Of a stretch of 64,000 nt of DNA, positions 19,301 through 25,299 are shown piece after piece. Made by a program: the position numbers and the translations under genes. The first letter of the stretch is position 1; each line of letters opens with the position of its first letter. Below the pieces are notes generated by a model. The model had not been told where the DNA came from. It searched no databases and saw only the letters and a program-made list of their open reading frames with translations. This DNA comes from Acidobacteriota bacterium. Lineage in GTDB: Bacteria > Acidobacteriota > Thermoanaerobaculia > Multivoradales > Multivoraceae. The DNA is taken from positions 1,743,786 to 1,807,785 of the forward strand of contig JAPPCR010000006.1 in NCBI GenBank assembly GCA_028875725.1, in the 5' to 3' direction.

Positions 19301-19516
19301 GTCGATCGGATCGACCGTGACCGGCTCGGCGGCCGCGAGTTCGAGCGCGAACGCCGGGTGAAGCTCGAAGCCCGACGGCACGCCATCGAGCACCGGCCCG
19401 TTGGACCTCGGCCCAGCGCAGCCGGCGACCACCAGTGCGGCGGCCGCCAGCGCCAGGCCGGCCGACCGGCCCTCCGGAACGCTACTCGCCGCCGCCGCCG
19501 GCCGCGGCGGCCGCAT
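16307..19516 (-). CDS. PVC-type cytochrome/HEAT-repeat lipoprotein
   Basis: About 1069 residues from ATG 19516 (GAGG five bases upstream), overlapping the end of the upstream gene by 35 bases. A lipobox (VVAGC, Cys33) predicts a lipoprotein. The N-terminal half is a beta-propeller of the membrane-bound dehydrogenase/glucose-sorbosone type (AFDERGRAFVLELPGYPDM, WIYGVNGGNG, PDGALYVLDMHRAVVEHPEW). Residues of about 430-900 are Ala/Leu-rich HEAT-like repeats. A c-type haem site CARCH is near residue 952, followed by GPDLSGVGRK and the ILDPNAAV segment typical of Planctomycete-style PVC haem-binding domains. It probably oxidises a sugar-like substrate outside the cytoplasm; the substrate is unknown. 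Confidence 0.85.
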   Translation of the reverse strand: MRPPRPAAAASSVPEGRSAGLALAAAALVVAGCAGPRSNGPVLDGVPSGFELHPAFALELAAAEPVTVDPIDLAFDERGRAFVLELPGYPDMERPARIVELADRDGDGTWDHRRLFADDLGMADSILPWRRGLLVAAPPHIVYLEDTDGDGRADRRDVLLSGFAEGNPQHNVNALRYGLDNWIYGVNGGNGARVFWPESPDEVGLPRAEEDIGQDDFRVDFGARRFERTGRGAGGFGMTFGPWGRVFGTHNLDHLSQVVIPRRYLEPLPAAWQDGRLRLAAPPEGGPAELFPIGVRQTRPNHPEQSRSFSAACSVTVYAGGAFDGVGLEEQGTQVFIADPSANVVHRAVVDTAGAAAEAVRGRPGVEFLASTDPLFRPVNLTVGPDGALYVLDMHRAVVEHPEWIPDPMEAELDLYEGGDRGRIFRIVPARGLPAAFEDFAGFDRSRPADLLDALSHPNRWRRLAAQRLLVEEFAAAPPEALVGDLREMLENAQPLGRLHALWTLSGFGELDRESLEAALDDPGPELRRNAVLAFEETLRDDAPASPLMPLVPRVVALIGDPDPAVRLQAMLTSGMLLRSEVGGEAPLRGATMSAVVAGVTSAAEEAPVPAESATGQRWLRLAAASVLAVDPVRSLELLLTSGVADGEVVERVATLLPAERLGELMAGEPVLRALSASAEGRSGVGDALLAGLTAAATGEGDRTVDDSALAGPLRRLRQSGDDVLAASAWRLSAALGAEASPAEVGLLDCAGVRAANPAGGLEERLEAVALFGLRRHWPAASEEVVPRCPEAADTAETRVAETVPVGETWLERMGALLDADQPRRVQRAAMAELASADEGAVTAYLVERWSYLGPDARRDAGSYLIRSRSRHGALLDALESGRIGLGEMNFILERRRFLLRSPDQEIRRRARALFDDAGVVTRAEAIEAMRPALQLDGDPNRGEALFHELCARCHRSGGAGSGPGPDLSGVGRKSAETLLHDILDPNAAVDAAYVNYVVETTDGEVHSGLLAESAGGGIVLRAAEDLLVEVPAERVREVRSDSLSMMPEELEAGLEPADMADLLAFLNR

Positions 19517-20585
19517 CGGCCTCGAGCAGCCGGGCGCCGCGCATGATGTTGCCCATCGCATAGTTGCCTTCGTGGCAGGCGTACTCGTAGACCCTGCCAT
19601 CCGCGGCCGGCCACGGGAACTCGCCGCTCCAGGCTTTCTCCCAGGTCGTCGGATCCTCGACCGTGAAGCTGTAGTTCAGCGTGTCTTCATCGATCCGGCT
19701 GAAGCGCTCGGTGACCTTGAGGCTTTCGCCGGCGCCGTAGGTGTACATGCCGGGTTTCTTGCCGAAGTTCCTCGTCTCGACCACCAGAGTGTCACCGTCC
19801 CAGCGACCCACGGAGTCACCCATGTAGGCCGTCATGCCGTCCCGCAGGTGGGCGCCGCCGATCCGGATGATCCGGGCGTCGTGGATCATCTCGGCCAGGA
19901 TCATCACGTAGTCCTCGGTCTGCACCACCCGCTTCAGGTTGTTGTAGGCGGTAGGCAGCATCGGCGGGCCGGAGGTCGAACCGAATCCGAGGATGCACCG
20001 CTCGCCGAGCGGACGCTGCTCGATGTCGTCGTACGGACCCGGTCCGTCGTTCTCGAGCCACCAGGCGGTGCCGGTGTTTTCGCGGAAGAGCGTGAAGAAC
20101 GCCATCCTCTTCTGCTGCGCCTCCGGCGTCATCTCCGGCAGGCGGCCGTTGGGCGGATCGAAGACGAGAGACGTGCGGAACCGGCCGTCGATCGAGATCG
20201 AGCGGCTGCCGTAGTCGAGCCAGAAGTCGTTGTAGCCGCCGACGTTGCCCGCGGCGCCCGGGGAGCCGTCGCCGCCCGGCGGCGGCGCCTCCCGGGTCGG
20301 GTCGCTCGCCTCGAGGTCGGCGGCCCGGCGGTCGGCGACCGTCCGCGCGATCTCTTCGGCCTCTTCCGGGGACAGATACAGATTGTCCCCGAACTTGGGA
20401 TCGCGCTCGAGTGGCGTCAGCGTCGCGATGTCGTAGACGCCGGTGAGATCCGGTCGTCCGCTCGCCGTCCGCGGAATGTCGCCGGCGCCGTCCGCGGCGG
20501 ACAGGGCGGCGGGCAGCAGCAGCACCGCACCCGACAGTGCGGCGGCGCCCGCGGGGGAAGCGATGCGGTGTCCAATCGTCTTCAT
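19482..20585 (-). CDS. Secreted protein of unknown function, acidobacterial type
   Basis: 367 residues with a clear signal peptide (MKTIGHRIASPAGAAALSGAVLLLPAALSAADG). The mature start (PRTASGRPDLTGVYDIATLTPLERDPKF) resembles a family of secreted acidobacterial and gammaproteobacterial proteins that begin xRTxxGxPDLxGxW and have no assigned function. Later motifs are RFRTSLVFDPPNGRLPEMTPEA, RWDGDTLVVETRNF and ERFSRIDEDTLNYSFTVEDP, which look like a beta-sheet, lipocalin-like body. The gene ends in an Ala/Gly-rich tail. It overlaps the lipoprotein gene downstream, so the two are probably co-transcribed. The start codon lies in a tandem duplication (see 20576-20620). Confidence 0.75.
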   Translation of the reverse strand: MKTIGHRIASPAGAAALSGAVLLLPAALSAADGAGDIPRTASGRPDLTGVYDIATLTPLERDPKFGDNLYLSPEEAEEIARTVADRRAADLEASDPTREAPPPGGDGSPGAAGNVGGYNDFWLDYGSRSISIDGRFRTSLVFDPPNGRLPEMTPEAQQKRMAFFTLFRENTGTAWWLENDGPGPYDDIEQRPLGERCILGFGSTSGPPMLPTAYNNLKRVVQTEDYVMILAEMIHDARIIRIGGAHLRDGMTAYMGDSVGRWDGDTLVVETRNFGKKPGMYTYGAGESLKVTERFSRIDEDTLNYSFTVEDPTTWEKAWSGEFPWPAADGRVYEYACHEGNYAMGNIMRGARLLEADAAAAAGGGGE

Positions 20586-20620
20586 GATCTGCTCGACCTC
20601 GTCTTCATCATCTGCTCAAC
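20576..20620. repeat. Tandem duplication over a start codon
   Basis: Two copies of 22 bases, at 20576-20597 and 20599-20620, agree at 20 of 22 positions and are offset by 23 bases. On the minus strand both contain the GAGCAGAT-ATGAAGACGA core with a start codon. The outer copy has the only strong ribosome site (AGGAGGG) and starts a nine-codon frame whose TGA overlaps the true start as ATGA. The result looks like a coupled leader peptide. Confidence 0.7.
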
Positions 20621-20743
20621 TCCCTCCTGGAAGGTCGGCTGCAGCGAGCTGCCAGTCTAAGCTACACTCCCGCCGCCACGACCACCAAGCGCAACGCCGT
20701 CCGGAGTTCGAAGAGTAGGGCGGTACCGAGAACGGAGAACCCC

Positions 20744-21265
20744 ATGAGATGCCTCGTGCCCGCCGCAATGCTCGCTAGCGCCGTCACGCTCGCCTCGGCG
20801 AGTGCCGGCGCCGCGAACCTCGCCGTCGGCGACGCCGCGCCGGACTTCACCCTGCCGAGCACCGACGGCAGCCAGGTGACCCTGTCCTCCTTCGCCGGCC
20901 AGAAAAACGTCGTCCTGGCCTTCTTCCCCAAGGCCTTCACCGCCGGCTGAACGATGGAAATGAAGGGATACCAGGCTGGTATCTCCGACTTCACGGGCAG
21001 TGATTCCATCGTGTTCGGCATCAGCACCGACGTGCTGGACGAAAACAAGCGGTTCGCCGAGGAGCTGGAGCTCGACTTCGCGCTCCTGAGCGACGCCGGC
21101 GGCGAAGTCGCCAAGCAGTACGGCGGCATGATGGAGCGATTCCCCACGGCCGCCAACCGCGTCACCTACGTGGTCGGCAAGGACGGGAAGATCGCCTACA
21201 TCGGCGAAGGCGCCGAAGCAATGAACCCGGCCGGCGCGAAGGACGCCTGCCTGGGCCTGGACTAG
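20744..21265 (+). CDS. Selenocysteine-containing peroxiredoxin, exported
   Basis: The frame from ATG 20744 is open to TAG 21265 except for one TGA at 20948-20950, codon 69. It falls where AhpC/BCP-type peroxiredoxins have the peroxidatic Cys: FFPKAFTAG, then UGA, then TMEMKGY (normally TPGCTxE). Both halves are in the same frame and both are well conserved in type: a signal peptide and [16 protein letters not shown] before, and [20 protein letters not shown] and [10 protein letters not shown] after. A perfect hairpin follows the UGA (20965-20985). The product would be 173 residues, with a possible resolving Cys169 in KDACLGLD. It would reduce peroxides in the periplasm. Start support is GGAG nine bases upstream. 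Selenoprotein peroxiredoxins are known in other bacteria; that this one is decoded as Sec is inference. Confidence 0.85.
20951..20986 (+). promoter_or_regulatory. Candidate bacterial SECIS element
   Basis: Directly after the in-frame UGA, GATACCA (20967-20973) and TGGTATC (20977-20983) form a perfect seven-pair stem with a GGC loop. A G-U and a G-C pair (20965-20966 with 20984-20985) extend it to nine. The loop begins 23 bases after the UGA and starts with GG. Both fit the known bacterial pattern of an apical-loop guanine at about 16-37 bases. The element lies inside the coding sequence, as expected for bacteria. Confidence 0.75.
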
Positions 21266-21270
21266 CAGCA

Positions 21271-21309
21271 TCTCGCCGCGGAACGCGGCGTAGCAAGTCT
21301 GCGGCGAGA
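21271..21309. terminator. Possible bidirectional hairpin between convergent genes
   Basis: TCTCGCCGC (21271-21279) pairs with GCGGCGAGA (21301-21309). An alternative inner stem GCCGCG/CGCGGC (21275-21280, 21284-21289) is also possible. It lies between the peroxiredoxin and the convergent VOC gene. There is no T-run, so intrinsic termination is uncertain. Confidence 0.35.
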
Positions 21310-21374
21310 GGCCGCCGGTCAGGACGGGATGGGCCGAAACGCGGCGCTTGCGACGGGTTTCGGGGCTGCGGCAA

Positions 21375-21830
21375 TCAGGCCTGCGCGGCGCTGAGGGCCG
21401 CTTCGACGCGGGGCTGGTACAGCTCGACCCGGTTCCCGTCTCCGTCCAGGATCCACGCGAACAGGGCGTAGCCCTCGTCGTCCGTGCGAAGGGGCTCGAC
21501 GCCCCGCTCAGCGAGGTGTGCCAGCAGGGCGGCGAGGTCCCGAACGCGCAGGTTGACCATGAACGGCTGATCGCCGTACATGTCGCCCTGCCCCACGCCC
21601 TCGTTGCGGGCCATCCGTGGCACCGGACGCTTCGCCTTCATGATCGCGAACGTCGTGTCCATGACCCACGCGGGATCCTCCGGGTCCGCGGCCACGTAGC
21701 GGACGTAGAAGGCCCCGAACTCTTCGCTGCCTTCGAACTCGATGCCGAGGTGCTCCGTGTACCAGTCGGCGAGCCGTTTCGGGTCCTCGCTGAACACGAA
21801 GGCGCCGCCAACGCCATCGATCAGGCTCAT
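21375..21830 (-). CDS. VOC (glyoxalase/dioxygenase superfamily) protein
   Basis: About 151 residues from ATG 21830. The protein opens GGAFVFSEDPKRLADWYTEHLGIEF, the classic first beta-alpha-beta unit of VOC proteins. A second module reads FMVNLRVRDLAALLAHLAERGVEPL and closes with FAWILDGDGNRVELYQP, in which the Glu is the usual metal ligand. The closest broad match is the bleomycin-resistance/glyoxalase I-like group. Substrate unknown; cytoplasmic. The start codon lies in one copy of a 35-base direct repeat, the other copy of which covers the stop of the upstream VWA gene, so the original arrangement was probably an ATGA overlap. Confidence 0.82.
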   Translation of the reverse strand: MSLIDGVGGAFVFSEDPKRLADWYTEHLGIEFEGSEEFGAFYVRYVAADPEDPAWVMDTTFAIMKAKRPVPRMARNEGVGQGDMYGDQPFMVNLRVRDLAALLAHLAERGVEPLRTDDEGYALFAWILDGDGNRVELYQPRVEAALSAAQA

Positions 21831-21903
21831 GGCGAGCCGCCGTCCGGATTCGGCCCCATCAAGGGGCAGCCAACGCCATCGATCAGGCTCATGGCGAGCC
21901 GCC
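21807..21903. repeat. 35-base direct repeat over a gene junction
   Basis: Identical 35-base copies at 21807-21841 and 21869-21903, offset 62. The downstream-gene start (ATG 21830) lies in the first. The stop of the VWA gene (TGA 21889-21891) lies in the second as part of the same ATGA motif. A single duplication of 62 bases thus separated two genes that formerly overlapped. Confidence 0.85.
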
Positions 21904-23556
21904 CGTCGTCGTCGGGTCCATCCGCGACCTGACCTGCGTCCGCACACTGACGGTCTGGCGGCTCACCGGGTCGTGCACCGAAACCAGGAGATCGTGAGGC
22001 CTACGGCGCAGGGTCAGGACGGTGTCGTATGACACGACCGCATCCGGCGCCGGCTGTGTCCCGCCGGCCAGGTTGAGCGGAATGACCGGCATCCGCGCCT
22101 GCTGTCCGTTCCGGTCGACGACGGCGAAGCGGAGTTCAAGCCGGGCCAGGAACCGATCCTCGAAGGGAAACACCGGGAAGTAGCCCACCGGGATGTAGAC
22201 GGTCACCGGCACCAGCATCTTGCGGCGAAACGGCCCGGTCGGTTCCGGCTCGCCGACCTCCACGCGCAGCACCGGTTCTCCGTGGGTACGGGTTTCCTCG
22301 GGGAACAGTAGCCGGCCCTGCGTCTCCATGTCGGCTTCGGCCCGGCGCGAGAGGTCGACGTAGCCGCTGCGCGAACGGACCCGCAGGCCGGGCCGCCGGA
22401 GCTCAACCCGCACCTCGTGCGCCCGATCGTCGCGGCGGTACTCAGGCACGAAGCCGAGCCAGTAGTAGTTCGAGGTGTCTTCACTGACCCTCCGGAGCGC
22501 TCCGAGGTTCGCCCCGGCCACGTAGGCCCTGCCGCCCGTCTGCTCCGCGATCTGCCGCAGGTTCTGCCAGCGCATCAGACTCGGCCGCTTCTGCTGATCC
22601 ACCGGATAGACGGTGTAGCCGAGGACGTTCGCGGTGTCGATCAGCGCGTCGAGGATGCTCCAGTCCGAGCGGAGTCCGATTCCCTGACTCGCCAGCCGAA
22701 ACGAGCCGACCGGCCAGTCGCCCGCCAACAGCAGGAGCACCTTCCGACCTTCCGGCACGTCGAGCGACCGCATCGTCGAGCTGACGGCGGTGACGGAGAA
22801 CTCGAGATCCCGCGCCAGGCTCTCGGCCCGCGCTTCGCTCGCCGCGCTCGGCAGGTCCATCGCCGCGAACGGCAGGTCGGCGGCTACGGAGGTGAGGTCT
22901 TCGTCGAAGCGGGCGCCCGGCGCCAGACCGCCCTCCGCGTTCCGGGCGAAGCGCGACTGGTCGATCAGCCGCGGCGACCTCAGCAGACCTCCGAAGGAAC
23001 GGCCGCTTTCGAGTTCCGCCAGCGCGGCGCGGGTCCGCCGGCGGTCCGTCGTGAACGGGCTGAGAACCTGCAGCCGGCGGCGGCTCTGCACGACGACCGC
23101 GACCTGATCCCGCAGACCGAGGTTCGCCAACTGGTTGCCGAACCCGCGGACAACGGGCCGCCTGAACGTGACGTGAGTGTGGTCGTCGTCGACGAACAGG
23201 AGGTAGTTCGTCGGCACCGAATCGCCCTCGCCGATCGCCGGCGGCACCTCGCCTCCGCGCGACTCCACCGCCCTGTTCTCCAGGATCTCGGTGAAGTAGT
23301 CGACCCCCACCTCCAGGTCGTCCACGAAGATCCGGAAATCGTCGGCGTCGAGCCCATGCACTCGGTTGCCCGACCGATCCTCGACCACCACCTCCAGGTT
23401 GACCACCCGGACGTCGATCTCCTCGCCGAAGAAGAGATCGGGAGCCGGTTCGTCCGACTGCCCGGACGGCGGCTGCGCTACAGCCGTCTGCGTCCAGGCG
23501 AGGATCAGAGCAGCCGCGAGTACGAGTGAAGACCTGGGGGAGTTGGAGTAACCCAC
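21889..23556 (-). CDS. VWFA-related protein, tandem copy 1
   Basis: 555 residues with a signal peptide (SLVLAAALILAWTQTAVAQ). It begins with the signature EIDVRVVNLEVVVEDRSGN and LDADDFRIFVDD, then YLLFVDDDHTHV, seen in the VWFA-related proteins first catalogued in Acidobacteria (TIGR03436-like). The region near residue 265 (RKVLLLLAGDWPVG) and SILDALIDTANVLGYTVYPVD belongs to a Rossmann-like VWA core, although the MIDAS motif is altered to FVDDDH. The C-terminal part (YYWLGFVPEYRRDDRAHEV, RSRSGYVDLSR) is a beta domain. Function unknown; secreted. It ends 16 bases downstream of copy 2, and its stop is duplicated with the VOC start. Confidence 0.85.
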   Translation of the reverse strand: MGYSNSPRSSLVLAAALILAWTQTAVAQPPSGQSDEPAPDLFFGEEIDVRVVNLEVVVEDRSGNRVHGLDADDFRIFVDDLEVGVDYFTEILENRAVESRGGEVPPAIGEGDSVPTNYLLFVDDDHTHVTFRRPVVRGFGNQLANLGLRDQVAVVVQSRRRLQVLSPFTTDRRRTRAALAELESGRSFGGLLRSPRLIDQSRFARNAEGGLAPGARFDEDLTSVAADLPFAAMDLPSAASEARAESLARDLEFSVTAVSSTMRSLDVPEGRKVLLLLAGDWPVGSFRLASQGIGLRSDWSILDALIDTANVLGYTVYPVDQQKRPSLMRWQNLRQIAEQTGGRAYVAGANLGALRRVSEDTSNYYWLGFVPEYRRDDRAHEVRVELRRPGLRVRSRSGYVDLSRRAEADMETQGRLLFPEETRTHGEPVLRVEVGEPEPTGPFRRKMLVPVTVYIPVGYFPVFPFEDRFLARLELRFAVVDRNGQQARMPVIPLNLAGGTQPAPDAVVSYDTVLTLRRRPHDLLVSVHDPVSRQTVSVRTQVRSRMDPTTTGGSP

Positions 23557-23571
23557 GCGCAGCCGATTCTG

Positions 23572-25299
23572 TCAGGGATTCGGCTCGACCCTTTGCGGCG
23601 CCACCCGCATGCGCGCGCTGGCGGTCTCTCGCGACAGTGGATCGTGCACGGTGACCACCACGTCGTGGAACAACCGGCGCAGAGACAGGGACGTCCGGTA
23701 CAACACGACATCGTCCGCGGCCGGTAGGGAAGCGCCGCCGAGGCGCAGGTGCTGCACCGGTGCACCGGTCCGCCGACCCACGCGGTCGACGGCGGCGAAG
23801 CGAACTTCGAGGTCCTGCACGAACTGCCCGTCGTAAGGCAGTGCCGGGAACCTGCCCACCGGCAGGTAGACCGTGATCGGAACGTTCATCCTGCTTCGTT
23901 TCACGCTTTCCGCTGCTCCGACCTCGACCAGCAGCGGACCGCCGCCCGGCTTTGCTTCCGCCGGAAACAGGAGCTCGCGCAGAGCTTCCATGCCGGCTTC
24001 CCCGCGCCGGGACAGGTCCAGGTAGCCGCGGCGGGACCGGACCCGCAGGCGCGGCCGCTTGACCTCGACCCGGACGTCGTGCGCCCGGTCGTCGCGCACG
24101 TATCCGGGCACGAAACCCAGCCAGTAGTAGTGCGACGTGTCGGCGTTGACGATCTCCAGGGCCTTGACGTTGCTCCCCGCCATGAACGCCCTGCCGCCCG
24201 TGCCGTGCGCGACGTAGCGCATGTTGGCCCAAAGCCATCCGCCGGGGCCGCCCTGCTGGTCCACGGGATAGACGGTGTATCCGAGCAGGTTCGCCGTGTC
24301 GATCAGAGCGTCCAGGAGGTGGAGATCCGTCGACTTTCCGATGCTGGCCAGCCCAAGGTCCCCCGAGGGCCAGCTTCCCGCAAGCAGCAGGAGCACCTTG
24401 CGACCCTCCGGAGGGTCGAGAGCCCGCATCGTCGAAACGACCGCGTCGACGGAGAACTGCATGTCCCGGAACTGCATGTCGGGAGCCACCCAACCGCCAA
24501 GTCCAAACGTCCGGATACCCTGGGGACCGAGCGGAGCGAAGGTGGCTATACCCCTGCCCGGCCATCGAGCCTCAGGGTCCAGTGAGCCCTCGCCGGCGTA
24601 GGACTCCGCTTGCGCCAACTCCTCCGAATCGATCTCGCCCCGAATCGACGCGGCCGACACGGAGTCCCGGGAGGAAACGGCGTCTCCGCCTCCGGGCAAG
24701 CCATGATCGTCGGCAAGCCGCAGGCGCCGTTGGGTGCGCAGAAAGCCACCGAAGCGGCCGCCCTTGTCGAGGTCACCGAGGGCCCTGCGGGTCGCCTCAC
24801 GGTCCGTAGTAAACGCACTCAGGATCTCCAGTTGGCGCCCGCTCTGGACGACAACCGCGACCTGGTCGCCCGCAGGCAGCTCCGCCAGCCGGTCCCGAAA
24901 GCCAAGCAGCACCGGTCGCCGGAGGACCACCTGAGAGTGGTCGTCATCAACGAAGAGGACGTAGTTCGTGGCAACGGTTTCTCCGGCTCCGATCGAAGGC
25001 GGACTGCCCGACCTGCCGCTGGCTACGGCCCGCTTGCCTCGGACTTCGGTGAAGTACTCGATAGCTACCTCGTCTCCGTCGACGAGAAGCCGGAAATCGT
25101 CGCTGTCGAGCCCGGTCACCCGCTCGCCGGCACGGTTCTCGACCACGACCTCCAGGTTGATCACCCGGACGTCGATCTCCTCGCCAAAGAGCAGCTCGGC
25201 CTGCGGTACGCCCGTCTGCTGAGCCGCCGCCGGCCAGCCGAAGCCCAGTACGAGCACAAGGGCTGCGAGCGGGCTACGGATGGTCCGGGTTCCCGTCAG
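23572..25299 (-). CDS. VWFA-related protein, tandem copy 2
   Basis: About 575 residues. No ATG precedes the signal peptide. A CTG at 25299, overlapping the previous TGA as CTGA, gives a good one (RTIRSPLAALVLVLGFGWPAAAQ), and a GTG at 25257 would leave only a hydrophobic stub. The body repeats the family pattern: EIDVRVINLEVVVENRAG, LDSDDFRLLVDGDEV, YVLFVDDDHSQVV, RKVLLLLAGSWPSG, ALIDTANLLGYTVYPVDQQ, SHYYWLGFVPGYVRDDRAHDV. It differs from copy 1 mainly in a variable Gly/Ser-rich insert at about residues 200-290, which may be the specific surface. The non-ATG start is the weakest point. Confidence 0.8.
   Translation of the reverse strand: MTGTRTIRSPLAALVLVLGFGWPAAAQQTGVPQAELLFGEEIDVRVINLEVVVENRAGERVTGLDSDDFRLLVDGDEVAIEYFTEVRGKRAVASGRSGSPPSIGAGETVATNYVLFVDDDHSQVVLRRPVLLGFRDRLAELPAGDQVAVVVQSGRQLEILSAFTTDREATRRALGDLDKGGRFGGFLRTQRRLRLADDHGLPGGGDAVSSRDSVSAASIRGEIDSEELAQAESYAGEGSLDPEARWPGRGIATFAPLGPQGIRTFGLGGWVAPDMQFRDMQFSVDAVVSTMRALDPPEGRKVLLLLAGSWPSGDLGLASIGKSTDLHLLDALIDTANLLGYTVYPVDQQGGPGGWLWANMRYVAHGTGGRAFMAGSNVKALEIVNADTSHYYWLGFVPGYVRDDRAHDVRVEVKRPRLRVRSRRGYLDLSRRGEAGMEALRELLFPAEAKPGGGPLLVEVGAAESVKRSRMNVPITVYLPVGRFPALPYDGQFVQDLEVRFAAVDRVGRRTGAPVQHLRLGGASLPAADDVVLYRTSLSLRRLFHDVVVTVHDPLSRETASARMRVAPQRVEPNP

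Noticed and set aside
22481-24565. 694-codon minus-strand frame across two VWFA genes
   Set aside because: It runs in another frame through both genes and has no family features.
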